From NCBI GenBank assembly GCA_024229515.1, contig JAAESI010000071.1, forward strand, positions 68,023 to 132,022: 64,000 nt of DNA, given 5' to 3'. Position 1 is the stretch's first letter; each line of letters begins with the position of its first letter. Source of the stretch: Pseudomonadota bacterium. Lineage in GTDB: Bacteria > Myxococcota_A > UBA796 > UBA9615. A program made the position numbers and the translations under genes. Positions 16,649 through 26,108 of the stretch are shown here, piece by piece. The notes beneath the pieces were generated by a model. The model saw only the letters and a program-made list of their open reading frames with translations. It did not search any database and was not told where the DNA came from.

Positions 16649-18352
16649 ATGGCATCTGGCAGCGGCCGATTGGGTGAACTCCTCCTCCGCGAAAAGCTGA
16701 TCACCCCGCTGCAGCTGCAGCAGGCGATCGAAGAGCAGAAGACCGTGGGCGGACGCCTCGGTTACCAGCTCACCAAGATGGGCTTCATCGAGGAGAACGA
16801 GCTCACCGCGTTCCTGAGCAAGCAGTACGGCGTCCCCTCGATCGACTTGAACGAGTTCGACATCGAGCCGGACATCATCAAGCTCATCCCCAAGGAAGTC
16901 GTCCTCAAGCACCAGGTCATCCCGGTCAACCGCACCGGCTCGACCCTCATCGTGGCGATGGCGGACCCGTCCAACATCTTCGCCATCGACGACATCAAGT
17001 TCCTCACCGGATACAACGTCGAGGTCGTGGTCGCCTCCGAGCAGGCCATCGAAGCGTCGGTCGAGAAGTACTACACATCCAACGTCACCTTCGACGACGT
17101 GATGCTCGACTTCGACGACGACGAAGTCGACATCGTCGACGCCGACGAGGACATCAACGAGCTCGACCTTGAGAAGTCCGCGGGCGACGCCCCGGTCATC
17201 AAGCTCGTGAACCTCATCCTCCTGGACGCCATCCGCAAGGGCGCCTCCGACATCCACGTCGAGCCCTTCGAGAAGCAGCTTCGGGTCCGGTACCGCATCG
17301 ACGGGATGCTGTACGAGGTCATGAAGCCGCCGGTGAAGCTCAAGCACGCGATCACCTCGCGTATCAAGATCATGAGCCAGCTGGACATCGCCGAGCGGCG
17401 ACTCCCGCAGGATGGCCGCATCAAGCTCAAGATGGGCAAGAACAAGGAGATGGACTTCCGCGTCTCCGTGCTGCCCGTGCTCTGGGGCGAGAAGATCGTC
17501 CTTCGGCTGCTCGACAAGTCGAACCTCCAGCTCGACATGACGAAGCTGGGCTTCGAAGAGAAGACCCTGGAGTCGTTCAAGAAGGCGATTCACACGCCGT
17601 ACGGAATGATCCTCGTGACGGGCCCGACCGGTTCCGGCAAGACGACGACGCTGTACTCGGTGCTGTCCGAACTCAACCGGTCGGACGTGAACATCTCCAC
17701 CGCTGAGGATCCCGTCGAGTACAACCTCTTCGGCATCAACCAGGTGCAGATGCACGACGACATCGGGCTGAACTTCAGCTCGGCGCTGCGGTCGTTCCTG
17801 CGGCAGGACCCGGACATCATCCTCGTCGGTGAGATTCGGGACTTCGAGACGGCGGAGATCGGGATCAAGGCGGCGCTCACGGGCCACCTCGTGCTGTCGA
17901 CGCTGCATACCAACGACGCGCCGTCGTCCATCTCTCGACTGCTCAACATGGGCATCGAACCGTTCCTCGTCGCCGCTTCCGTCGTGCTCATCGCGGCCCA
18001 GCGTCTGACGCGCAAGATGTGCCAGGACTGCAAGGAGCCCATCGAGGTCCCGCCGCAGGTGCTGCTGGACCTGGGCGTGCACCCCGACGAGGTCGACGAG
18101 GTCACGGTGTTCAAGGGCGCGGGTTGCCGCTCCTGCAACGGCACCGGCTTCCGCGGCCGCATCGCCGTGTACGAGATCATGACCATGACCGAAGAGCTGC
18201 GGGAGTTCGTCCTGAACGGCGCCTCCACCCTCGAGGTCAAGCGTGAGGCCATCCGCCAGGGCATGCAGACCCTGCGGGCGTCCGCGATCAACAAGCTCCG
18301 TGAAGGCGTCACGTCCCTGGACGAGGTCGCCCGCATGACCGCCGAGGACTAG
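16649..18352 (+). CDS. pilB: Type IV pilus assembly ATPase PilB
   Basis: Hexameric motor that powers pilus extension. The 567-residue protein has the N-terminal GspE/PilB domain (about residues 1-140), an acidic linker (DFDDDEVDIVDADEDI), and the ATPase core: Walker A GPTGSGKTTT (about 325), Asp box and Walker B DPDIILVGEIRD, His box TGHLVLSTLHTND. A tetracysteine zinc motif follows (CQDCKEP near 457 and CRSCNGTGFRGR near 492). All motor motifs are intact. GAAGGAG at 16633-16639 is a strong ribosome site. Its TAG overlaps the GTG of pilT, so extension and retraction motors are translationally coupled. Confidence 0.96.
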   Translation: MASGSGRLGELLLREKLITPLQLQQAIEEQKTVGGRLGYQLTKMGFIEENELTAFLSKQYGVPSIDLNEFDIEPDIIKLIPKEVVLKHQVIPVNRTGSTLIVAMADPSNIFAIDDIKFLTGYNVEVVVASEQAIEASVEKYYTSNVTFDDVMLDFDDDEVDIVDADEDINELDLEKSAGDAPVIKLVNLILLDAIRKGASDIHVEPFEKQLRVRYRIDGMLYEVMKPPVKLKHAITSRIKIMSQLDIAERRLPQDGRIKLKMGKNKEMDFRVSVLPVLWGEKIVLRLLDKSNLQLDMTKLGFEEKTLESFKKAIHTPYGMILVTGPTGSGKTTTLYSVLSELNRSDVNISTAEDPVEYNLFGINQVQMHDDIGLNFSSALRSFLRQDPDIILVGEIRDFETAEIGIKAALTGHLVLSTLHTNDAPSSISRLLNMGIEPFLVAASVVLIAAQRLTRKMCQDCKEPIEVPPQVLLDLGVHPDEVDEVTVFKGAGCRSCNGTGFRGRIAVYEIMTMTEELREFVLNGASTLEVKREAIRQGMQTLRASAINKLREGVTSLDEVARMTAED

Positions 18353-19467
18353 TGGAGACCTCCGAGCTCACGCTGGAGTTGCTGCTCCGGACGATGACCG
18401 ACCGGGGGGCCTCCGACCTCCACATCACCGCCAATTCGCCCCCCATCCTCCGGGTGGACGGCGATCTGATCCGGATTAAGACGCCGCCTCTGAACAACGA
18501 CGACACGGAGCGGCTCTGCTGCAGCGGTCTGAGTGAAGAGAAGGCGACGCGGTTCGAGGAGGAGCGGGAGCTCGACCTGTCGCTCGACCTCGACGGGATC
18601 GGCCGCTTCCGGGTGAACCTGTACCGCCAGAAGGGGGCCGTCGCCGGCGCCTTCCGGGCCATCTCCACGTCTGTGCCGGGCCTGCAGGAGCTGGGCCTGC
18701 CGCCGATCCTCGGGGAGCTGGCGCGCAAGCCTCGCGGCCTCGTGCTCGTCACCGGGCCCACCGGCTCGGGCAAGTCGACGTCGCTGGCCTCGATGGTCGA
18801 CCAGATCAACAACGAGTCGCCGCTGCACATCCTCACGATCGAGGACCCGATCGAGTACCTCCACGAGCACCGCCGCTCCGTGGTGAATCAGCGCGAGGTC
18901 GGCCCCGACACCAAATCGTTCAAGACCGCGCTCAAGTACGTGCTCCGCGAGGACCCGGACGTCGTGCTCATCGGCGAGATGCGGGACCTGGAGACGATCG
19001 AGGCGGCCCTGACCGTGTCCGAGACCGGCCACCTCGTGCTCGCCACGCTGCACACCAACTCGGCCGTGCAGACGATCAACCGCATCATCGACGTGTTCCC
19101 GCCCTACCAGCGCACCCAGGTGCGCACCCAGCTGTCCTTCGTGCTGGAGGGCGTGGTCAGTCAGATGCTCGTGCCCCGCTCGGACGGGCCCGGTCGGGTG
19201 GTCGCCTGCGAGGTGATGATCCCGACGCCTGGCATCCGCAACCTCATCCGTGAGGAGAAGACGCACCAGCTCTACTCGCAGATGCAGATCGGCCAGGCTC
19301 AGACGGGCATGCAGACCATGAACCAAGCGCTGTACGACCTGCACAGCCAGGATCTGATCAGCATGGAGATGGCGCTGGCGCGGAGCTCCGAAGCCAAGGA
19401 GCTCAAGACGATGATCAGCCAGGGCGCGCGGAACATGCGCGGCGGCGCCTACAGAGGTGCTTCGTAG
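18352..19467 (+). CDS. pilT: Type IV pilus retraction ATPase PilT
   Basis: Hexameric motor for pilus retraction and twitching motility. The 371-residue protein has the N-terminal PAS-like domain (DLHITANSPPILRVDGDL), Walker A GPTGSGKST (about 135-143), Walker B DPDVVLIGEMRDLETI, the His box ETGHLVLATLHTNSA, and the AIRNLIRE-like motif as GIRNLIREEKTHQ that is characteristic of PilT rather than PilB. The start is GTG overlapping the pilB stop. The C-terminus ends 12 bases from the stop of the convergent FHA gene. Confidence 0.96.
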   Translation: METSELTLELLLRTMTDRGASDLHITANSPPILRVDGDLIRIKTPPLNNDDTERLCCSGLSEEKATRFEEERELDLSLDLDGIGRFRVNLYRQKGAVAGAFRAISTSVPGLQELGLPPILGELARKPRGLVLVTGPTGSGKSTSLASMVDQINNESPLHILTIEDPIEYLHEHRRSVVNQREVGPDTKSFKTALKYVLREDPDVVLIGEMRDLETIEAALTVSETGHLVLATLHTNSAVQTINRIIDVFPPYQRTQVRTQLSFVLEGVVSQMLVPRSDGPGRVVACEVMIPTPGIRNLIREEKTHQLYSQMQIGQAQTGMQTMNQALYDLHSQDLISMEMALARSSEAKELKTMISQGARNMRGGAYRGAS

Positions 19468-19479
19468 CGAGCGGGCTGG

Positions 19480-21198
19480 TTAGCCCTTGCTCTGACGGCC
19501 GCGGATCTCGGTGGCCTCACCCAGCTGCAGACGGAAGCGCGCGGGGAGCCGGTAGCGGCCTCCGGGGCGCAGATCCTTGCCGTTGAGGTTGGTGCGGTTG
19601 GTCGAGGTCGGGGAGACCTCCAGCCACCACTCCTTGCCCTCCAGGGCCGGGCGCACGACCACGTGGTAGCGGTGCACGGTGTCGTCCTTCTGGATGACGA
19701 CGCGGTTGTCGGTGGCGCGACCGATGCTGAAGACCTTGCGGAACTTCTTGGTCTTGCGCGCGACGGGCTTGCCCGACAGCAGCACGCCGATCTCGAACGG
19801 GGCCTGGGCGTCGTAGCCCGTGCCGTCGTCCAGGACGGGCATCGCCACCGTCATGCCGGTCTTCTTGAGCTCCGGGGTGGAGCCGTCGGGGATCGCGGCG
19901 GTGTCCTCGGAGCCCTCGGGCACCTCGTCCATCACCGGAGCCTTGTCGTCGGCCTTGGTGTCGCCCAGCTGCGCCGCGGCGTCCTTGCGCAGCTCCTTGC
20001 CGGACTGCGCCACGGTCGCCTTCTCGGACGGCCCGAGTTGGGCCGCCTCACGCACTTCTTTGAGTGCTGGCATAGCGCCGGTGAGCTGGAAGATGGTCGA
20101 GTTCCAGGCGTCCGGGTCCATGCTCGAGGAGAGGTCCTCGGCTTCGCCCACGGCCTCCCACTTGGCGACCTCCATCCCGCCGGAGCGGGCCTTGACGATC
20201 GCGATCATGATCACGATGAGCACCATGATGCCGAAGGCGATGGCGGCGCCGATGCGCACCTTCGCGGACTGCTCCATGCGCGCCTGGCGGGCCCACTCGT
20301 CCGGGACAGCGTCTTTCTTCCAGGTGTTCTCGTACGGCTTCTCGACGCCGGGGACCTCGACCGACAGGGCGATGAGCCCGCCGGAGTAGGGCACGCCCGA
20401 GACGGTCAGGATGACGTCCTCGACGTCTTCGCGACCCTGGCGGGCCTTGTCGACCTGATCGGACTGGGCACCGTCGTCGAGGTTGTAGACCTCGATCTCG
20501 CGGATCGCGCGCAGCTTCTCGAGCCAGGCCTCGCGGTTCGGACCGCACTTCTCGTGCAGGCCGGAGTCCCAGGTGAGGATGCGAATCGGTCCCCGGAAGC
20601 CCTTCAGCGCCTCGGCGGGCTCGTCGTCAGGACTGACGCAGAGGCTGGAGAAGACCAGCGCCCAGGGCTGGGCCTTGGGAACGGGCACGTTGCCCAGCCG
20701 TTGCCCCATGAACTGGGAGATCGTCGAGTAGTGGGGCTTCTTGCCCTTGGGATCGGGGTTCGGGATGACCTTGTAGGACTCCAGCGTGGTCTTGATCGCT
20801 CCCGCGACCGAGTCCGTGCTGGTGCCCTCGGCGCCGACGCCGCGTTGGTCCGAGATGACGACGAACTTGCTGCCGCTCTTGAACTCACGCGCGGCGAGGC
20901 CGCTCATGTTGGTCTTCACCTTGTCCAAGCGCTCTTCGCTGATGTTCGTGGTGTCCACGATCATGAAGAGCGGCTGCCACTTCGCCGTCGGGGCTCGCCC
21001 GTCGGTTTGAACGGTGACTTCCTTGCCATCGACGGTGATTACGGGAACGGCATCGCCAGCGTCCCGAAGGCCGATGTTGAGTACGCCCTTGGTCTCGTCG
21101 TCGGGGTCGACTTCGAGGATCTCGACGGCAGACGCGGGCCCCGCCAGGCAAATCGCGACGAGCGCAGCGAATGCGCCTCGATAGAACTGCTTCTTCAC
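19480..21198 (-). CDS. Exported vWA-like protein with transmembrane helix and C-terminal FHA domain
   Basis: The 572-residue protein begins with a signal peptide (MKKQFYRGAFAALVAICLAGPASA). The exported part looks like a von Willebrand A-type fold (WQPLFMIVDTTNISEERLDKVK, GSKFVVISDQRG). A single helix (residues about 308-331, IGAAIAFGIMVLIVIMIAIVKA) crosses the membrane, a Lys/Asp-rich linker follows, and an FHA phosphothreonine-binding domain sits at about 480-546 (FSIGRATDNRVVIQKDDTVHRYHVVV). It would connect an envelope event to cytoplasmic Ser/Thr phosphorylation. The GTG at 21198 was chosen for its signal peptide and GGAGGGG ribosome site 8 bases upstream. It interrupts the pil cluster on the opposite strand. 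Confidence 0.82.
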   Translation of the reverse strand: MKKQFYRGAFAALVAICLAGPASAVEILEVDPDDETKGVLNIGLRDAGDAVPVITVDGKEVTVQTDGRAPTAKWQPLFMIVDTTNISEERLDKVKTNMSGLAAREFKSGSKFVVISDQRGVGAEGTSTDSVAGAIKTTLESYKVIPNPDPKGKKPHYSTISQFMGQRLGNVPVPKAQPWALVFSSLCVSPDDEPAEALKGFRGPIRILTWDSGLHEKCGPNREAWLEKLRAIREIEVYNLDDGAQSDQVDKARQGREDVEDVILTVSGVPYSGGLIALSVEVPGVEKPYENTWKKDAVPDEWARQARMEQSAKVRIGAAIAFGIMVLIVIMIAIVKARSGGMEVAKWEAVGEAEDLSSSMDPDAWNSTIFQLTGAMPALKEVREAAQLGPSEKATVAQSGKELRKDAAAQLGDTKADDKAPVMDEVPEGSEDTAAIPDGSTPELKKTGMTVAMPVLDDGTGYDAQAPFEIGVLLSGKPVARKTKKFRKVFSIGRATDNRVVIQKDDTVHRYHVVVRPALEGKEWWLEVSPTSTNRTNLNGKDLRPGGRYRLPARFRLQLGEATEIRGRQSKG

Positions 21199-21321
21199 AG
21201 GGGGAACCCCTCCAACCTCAACTGCTTCTGGTCCATGGAAATCAGTGGAGAATCCGGCTTCGGATGCTACCTGCATCGGACCCTTTCTTCAATTGGCCCC
21301 CCCCCGGAGGCCCACACGGCC

Positions 21322-21350
21322 TTCGAAGGGACCCCGCCCTGCGCTATAGT
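21322..21350 (+). promoter_or_regulatory. Possible sigma-70-type promoter for pilC-pilS-pilR
   Basis: TTCGAA (21322-21327), a 17-base spacer and TATAGT (21345-21350) lie about 50 bases before the pilC ATG in the 202-base divergent gap. The -35 box is weak. Confidence 0.35.
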
Positions 21351-21400
21351 CGCGCAGTCGCACCCGTAGGCGAGGTGCGCACACGTGGAGACCGTCTTCT

Positions 21401-22633
21401 ATGCCGATGTTTACCTACGAGGGGCGCACCGCGACCGGCGAAGTTCGCAAGGGCGAGCTGGAGGCCAGCAACCAGGCCGCCGTGATGACCAAGCTCCGCG
21501 AGATGAAGATCAAGCCGACTACGGTCAAGAAGAAAGGTGGCATCGATTTCAGCGGGGACATCAACATCCCCATGCCGAAGTTCCTTCAGCCGAAAGTCGG
21601 TGAGAAGGATCTGGTCGTCTTCACGCGGCAGTTCGCGACGATGATCGACTCCGGCCTGCCGCTGGTGCAGTGCCTCGACATTCAGGCCAGCAACGTCGAG
21701 AACCCGACGTTCAAGAGCCAACTGCAGGACATCAAGGAGACCGTTGAGGGCGGCGCGACTTTCGCCGACGCGCTGAAGAAGTACCCCAAGACGTTCGACG
21801 AGCTCTACGTGAACCTGGTCGCTGCCGGCGAGGTCGGCGGCATCCTCGATACGATTCTCAACCGCCTCGCGGCCTACATCGAGAAGAACAGCAAGCTCAA
21901 GCGCAAGGTAAAGGGCGCGATGGTCTACCCCATCGCAATCATCATCATCATGGTGCTGATCCTCGCGGTCATCATGACGAAGGTCGTCCCGGTCTTCGAG
22001 AAGATGTTCGCGGAGGTCGGCGCGAAGCTGCCCGTTCCGACGCAGATCCTCATCGCGATCTCCGATTTCTGCGTCAACTATTCCATCCACGCCATCGTCG
22101 GCGGCATCGTCTTCTACTTCCTGATGAAGCAGGTGCTGCAGACGGAGGCGGGCATCCGCATCAAGGACAAGATGCTGCTGAAGATGCCGATCTTTGGCGA
22201 CCTGCTCCGCAAGGTCGCAGTGGCCCGGTTCTGCCGAACCCTCGGCACGATGATCAGCTCCGGCGTGCCCATCCTCGACGCCCTCGAGATCTGCTCCAAG
22301 TCGGCCGGCAACTACGTCGTTGAACAGGCGATCATGAAGACACGGGATTCAATTTCCGAAGGTCGAACAATCGCTGAACCACTCGCAGAATCGGGCGTAT
22401 TCCCAGGCATGGTCTGCCAGATGATCAACGTCGGTGAAGCCACCGGCGCGCTGGATACGATGCTGACCAAGATCGCGGACTTCTACGATGATGAAGTCGA
22501 GGTCGCGGTCAACGGCATCACCTCCCTGATCGAACCGATCATCATCGTGTTCCTCGGCGTCGTGGTCGGCGGTCTCGTCGTCGCGCTGTACCTGCCGATC
22601 TTCTCGATGTCCTCGACGGTCGGCGGCCACTAG
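21401..22633 (+). CDS. pilC: Type IV pilus inner-membrane platform protein PilC
   Basis: Polytopic platform on which PilB and PilT act. The 410-residue protein has a short N-terminal FTYEGRTATGEVRKGELEA segment and two T2SSF (GspF) domains: the first with FTRQFATMIDSGLPLVQCLDI and AGEVGGILDTILNRLA, the second with ARFCRTLGTMISSGVPILDALEI and NVGEATGALDTMLTKIADFYDDEV. Three hydrophobic segments are in the usual places. The length fits the family. It is followed after 74 bases by pilS; co-transcription is likely. Confidence 0.96.
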   Translation: MPMFTYEGRTATGEVRKGELEASNQAAVMTKLREMKIKPTTVKKKGGIDFSGDINIPMPKFLQPKVGEKDLVVFTRQFATMIDSGLPLVQCLDIQASNVENPTFKSQLQDIKETVEGGATFADALKKYPKTFDELYVNLVAAGEVGGILDTILNRLAAYIEKNSKLKRKVKGAMVYPIAIIIIMVLILAVIMTKVVPVFEKMFAEVGAKLPVPTQILIAISDFCVNYSIHAIVGGIVFYFLMKQVLQTEAGIRIKDKMLLKMPIFGDLLRKVAVARFCRTLGTMISSGVPILDALEICSKSAGNYVVEQAIMKTRDSISEGRTIAEPLAESGVFPGMVCQMINVGEATGALDTMLTKIADFYDDEVEVAVNGITSLIEPIIIVFLGVVVGGLVVALYLPIFSMSSTVGGH

Positions 22634-22707
22634 CCATTCCGGTCACGAACCCGGCGGCGGTTCTCCCCGCGCCGGCTCACGGCGAACACGAAGCGCTTTT
22701 TGCGCAG

Positions 22708-24546
22708 TTGCAGTGGTCCATGCTACTGCGGCTGGTCGCCGTCACCGTGCTGTTCGGCGTGGTGCTCTTCCTCCGGTTCCAGGGGGAAGGGCCGGTCGAG
22801 CTCCTCGCGGCGCTCTACCCGATCTTCATCGCGCTGTACGCGCTCTCGGCGCTGTACGCCCTCGTGGCCAAGCGCATGCCGAACCTGGTGTTCTTCACCT
22901 ACCTGCAGTTCGGCGTGGATGCGGCATGCATTGGACTCGTCCTGCTGTTCACCGGCGGATCCGAGTCGATGTTCACGTGGCTGTTCGTGTTCAACGTGCT
23001 CGGGGCCGGCTACCTGCTGCAGCTCAAGGGCGGCATCGCGGTCGCGAGCCTGGATTCGGCGGCGTACCTCGCGTGTCTGATCCTGACGTGGACGGGCATC
23101 GTTCCCACGTGGACCGGGGACGGGGTGACCACGGGGACCCTGCCCGAGCAGGCGGGGGACGCGCTCCGAGAGTTCTCCACGGTCGCGTTCCACATCGTCA
23201 GCTTCTACCTCCTGGCGTTCCTGTCCGGCTCGCTGTCCCGCAAGCACGCCGAGACCGGCCGCGTGCTGGCCGAGACCGCGACCACGCTGCACCGCCTCCA
23301 GGACATGCACGGCCGCATCGTGCAGAACCTCGACGCCGGCCTGCTGACGGTCGACAAGCGGGGCAACATCACCTCGTTCAACCGCGCCGCCGAGCAGATC
23401 GTCCGGTGGTACGCCTCCGAGGTCGTGGGCGAGCCGGTCGAGAGGGTGCTCAAGGGGGTCTCGAGCCTGCTCCAGGCGACGATGGAGTCCAGCGAGTTCG
23501 TGCAGCACGGCCCGTCCTTCGAGCGCTGGATGACCCGCAAGGACCGCCGTCGCGTGTACCTGCGCGTGGGCGCGTCCGTCATGCGCAACAGCGACGGCGA
23601 CATCGACGGCCATATCCTCGTGTTCGAGGACCGCACGCGCATGCTCCTGATGGAAGAGCAGCTGGAGCGCGAGGAGCGGCTGGCGGCGGTCGGTCGGCTG
23701 TCCGCGGCGATCGCGCACGAGATTCGCAACCCGTTGGCGTCCATCACCGGTTCGGTGCAGGTGCTCCGGTCGGAGCTGAACCTGTCGCACGATGACGACG
23801 AGCTGATGGGGCTGATCGAGCGCGAGGCGGACCGGCTCGGCCACCTCGTCACGGACTTCCTCCAGCTCACGCGCGGGGCCGAGCCGGAGCTGGAGCCGGG
23901 GCGCATCGGCGCGATGCTCAAGGAGACGGTCACCCTGGTGAACACCAAGGGGCTCAGCGACGGCATCACGCTGGAAGCGGACCTGGACTACGACCCGACG
24001 GTTCGGATCGACGAGGCGCGCATGCGCCAGGTCTTCTGGAACCTCGTGAACAACGCCTGCCAGGCGATGAAGGGGGGCGGTGTCCTCCACTTGTCGACCC
24101 AGCGGGTGACGGCCGACGATCTGGGCCAGCCGACGGAGGACAGCTTCGTAGGCACCTGGAACCGGGCCGGTGGCGACGACCACACCGGCGCTCCGCAGCT
24201 GCTTCCCGGCGAAGGCGCCCTGCGCATCCTCGTGGAGGACACCGGGGCCGGCATCCCCGACGAGGAGCTGGGCAAGATCTTCGACCCCTTCTTCACCACC
24301 CGCACGGGCGGTACGGGGCTGGGTCTGGCGATCGTCGCGCGCATCGTGCAGGCTCACGGCGGCGTCATCACGGTGCAGAGCCAGCCCGGGGAAGGCACCC
24401 GGTTCGCCATCTGGCTGCCGATCGACGAGGAGACCGACGACGGTCTCGACGCCACGGACGAACTGATCACAGACCGGTGGCGCAAGCAGCAGTCACCGGC
24501 GACGGAGCCAGCGGATGAGCAAGCGGAAGGTCCTCGTCGTCGATGA
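22708..24546 (+). CDS. pilS: PilS sensor histidine kinase
   Basis: Membrane kinase that phosphorylates PilR to control pilin transcription. The 612-residue protein has about six N-terminal membrane helices (residues 1-190), a PAS domain (about 205-310, MHGRIVQNLDAGLLTVDKRGNITSFNRAA), the HisKA site His337 in AIAHEIRNPLASITGS, and an ATP-binding domain with LVNNACQAM, DTGAGIP and GTGLGLAIV. The start is uncertain: TTG at 22708 is used; ATG at 22720 is the alternative, and neither has a clear ribosome site. The 3' end overlaps pilR by 32 bases. Confidence 0.92.
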   Translation: MQWSMLLRLVAVTVLFGVVLFLRFQGEGPVELLAALYPIFIALYALSALYALVAKRMPNLVFFTYLQFGVDAACIGLVLLFTGGSESMFTWLFVFNVLGAGYLLQLKGGIAVASLDSAAYLACLILTWTGIVPTWTGDGVTTGTLPEQAGDALREFSTVAFHIVSFYLLAFLSGSLSRKHAETGRVLAETATTLHRLQDMHGRIVQNLDAGLLTVDKRGNITSFNRAAEQIVRWYASEVVGEPVERVLKGVSSLLQATMESSEFVQHGPSFERWMTRKDRRRVYLRVGASVMRNSDGDIDGHILVFEDRTRMLLMEEQLEREERLAAVGRLSAAIAHEIRNPLASITGSVQVLRSELNLSHDDDELMGLIEREADRLGHLVTDFLQLTRGAEPELEPGRIGAMLKETVTLVNTKGLSDGITLEADLDYDPTVRIDEARMRQVFWNLVNNACQAMKGGGVLHLSTQRVTADDLGQPTEDSFVGTWNRAGGDDHTGAPQLLPGEGALRILVEDTGAGIPDEELGKIFDPFFTTRTGGTGLGLAIVARIVQAHGGVITVQSQPGEGTRFAIWLPIDEETDDGLDATDELITDRWRKQQSPATEPADEQAEGPRRR

Positions 24547-25900
24547 CGATCTGTCGCTGCGGCAGTTCCTGACGAACATGCTCCGCCGCGGCGGCTACTC
24601 GATTCGAGCGGTGCCCAGCGGCGAAGAGGCCCTCGCGGCCCTGGCCGAGGAGCCCGCCGACGTCGTCGTCACCGACCTCAACATGGAAGGCATGACCGGC
24701 ATGGACGTGCTCCGGGCGGTCAAGGCCGACCACCCGGACACCGAGGTGGTGATGATCACCGCCTACGCCACGACCGAGAACGCGGTCGCCGCGATGAAGG
24801 ACGGCGCCTTCGACTACGTCGTCAAGCCGTTCAACGTGGACGAGCTGAAGCTGATCCTCACCAAGGCGTTCGAGAAGCGCGAGATGGGGGAGGAGAACCG
24901 GGAGCTGCGGGCGGCCCTGCAGGACCGGTTCGGTTACAGCAACCTCGTCGGCAAGAGCCAGGCGATGGGCGGGGTCTACGACTACATCGACCGGGTCAAG
25001 GACACGCCGGTCAACGTGCTCATCACCGGCCAGAGCGGTACGGGCAAGGAGCTCGTCGCGTGCGCGATCCACTTCGAAGGGGTTCGCAAGGCCAAGCCGT
25101 TCCGGTCGATCAACTGCGGGGCGATCCCGGAGAACCTCATCGAGTCCGAGCTGTTCGGGCACCGCAAGGGCGCGTTCACGGGCGCTGTCGCCAACAGCGA
25201 GGGGCTCTTCGCCTCCGCCGAGGGGGGAACCCTGTTCCTGGACGAGGTCGGCGAGATGCCGCCGCAGACCCAGGTGAAGGTGCTGCGCGCGATCCAGGAG
25301 CGGAAGATCCGGCAGATCGGCGGGCACGAGGAGGTCTCGGTGGACGTTCGCCTCATCGCCGCGACCAACCGTGATCTGACCGAAGAGATCGCCGCGGGGC
25401 GGTTCCGTTCCGATCTGTACTACCGGCTGAAGGTGGTGACGATCGAGCTGCCTCCCCTGCACGAGCGGCTGTCGGACCTGCCCCTGCTCATCCAGCACTT
25501 CCTGGAGCGCTACGGCGAGGAGTTCGGCCGCCCGGGCATGACCTTGTCCGAGGACGTCAAGCGCCTGCTCGCCGGCTACCCGTGGCCGGGCAACGTGCGC
25601 GAGTTGGAGAACGTCATCCAGCGGGGGGTCGCCCTCGCGCGCACGAGTGAGATCGATGCGGGCTGCCTGCCGCCGGAGATCCTGGCTGCCAGCGGCGACC
25701 CGCTGGCCTTCCCCACCGCCATCGGACCGGGGGGAGCGGATCTGGACGCGCTCATGGAGAGCTACGAGCGGCAGCTGCTCACCAGCGCGCTGGAGGAGGC
25801 GGAGGGCGTCAAGAAGGAGGCTGCGAGGCTGCTCGGAATCAGCTTCCGCTCGCTCCGCTACCGGCTCCAGAAAATCGGAATGGAAGAGCCGACCCGCTGA
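24515..25900 (+). CDS. pilR: PilR sigma-54-dependent response regulator
   Basis: Activates sigma-54 RNA polymerase at the pilin promoter. The 461-residue protein has a receiver domain with phosphoacceptor Asp54 (VVVTDLNMEGM) and Lys in VVKPF, an AAA+ domain with Walker A GQSGTGKE (about 172), the sigma-54 contact loop GAFTGA (about 222), Walker B GGTLFLDEVGEM, and a C-terminal Fis-type helix-turn-helix (KEAARLLGISFRSLRYRLQKIG). All key residues are present. A sigma-54 promoter with two upstream palindromes lies immediately downstream, before pilA. Confidence 0.95.
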   Translation: MSKRKVLVVDDDLSLRQFLTNMLRRGGYSIRAVPSGEEALAALAEEPADVVVTDLNMEGMTGMDVLRAVKADHPDTEVVMITAYATTENAVAAMKDGAFDYVVKPFNVDELKLILTKAFEKREMGEENRELRAALQDRFGYSNLVGKSQAMGGVYDYIDRVKDTPVNVLITGQSGTGKELVACAIHFEGVRKAKPFRSINCGAIPENLIESELFGHRKGAFTGAVANSEGLFASAEGGTLFLDEVGEMPPQTQVKVLRAIQERKIRQIGGHEEVSVDVRLIAATNRDLTEEIAAGRFRSDLYYRLKVVTIELPPLHERLSDLPLLIQHFLERYGEEFGRPGMTLSEDVKRLLAGYPWPGNVRELENVIQRGVALARTSEIDAGCLPPEILAASGDPLAFPTAIGPGGADLDALMESYERQLLTSALEEAEGVKKEAARLLGISFRSLRYRLQKIGMEEPTR

Positions 25901-25924
25901 GTTCGATTTGTTTTGAACCCACAA

Positions 25925-25941
25925 GTGACAAAAATTGTCAC
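25925..25941 (+). promoter_or_regulatory. PilR-type enhancer palindrome 1
   Basis: GTGACAAAAATTGTCAC, a perfect 7-base dyad around AAA, centred about 121 bases before the expected pilA transcription start. It is matched by a second site 33 bases downstream (about three helical turns). Confidence 0.7.
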
Positions 25942-25957
25942 CGGCTGGGGGCCGCGA

Positions 25958-25974
25958 GTGACAAAGATCGTCAC
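25958..25974 (+). promoter_or_regulatory. PilR-type enhancer palindrome 2
   Basis: GTGACAAAGATCGTCAC, same GTGAC...GTCAC arms as site 1, centred about 88 bases before the expected transcription start. The spacing of the two sites puts both on the same DNA face, as expected for cooperative binding of an NtrC-family dimer. Confidence 0.7.
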
Positions 25975-26028
25975 TCCATTCGAGCAAGCCAAATCACGAA
26001 TCGCTGCACGTCGCCCCATTTGCGTAGT

Positions 26029-26044
26029 TGGCACGGCGGATGCA
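26029..26044 (+). promoter_or_regulatory. pilA: Sigma-54 (-24/-12) promoter of pilA
   Basis: TGGCACGGCGGATGCA matches the sigma-54 consensus TGGCACGN4TTGCA with the invariant GG and GC doublets 10 bases apart. Transcription would start near 26054, giving a leader of about 55 bases with a GGAGAGA ribosome site at 26094-26100. Confidence 0.88.
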
Positions 26045-26108
26045 GTTAGCCCCGTCCGCAAGCGATTTCAGTTTCCTGTTTGTTCAACAGTACGGAGAGA
26101 GAATTAAT

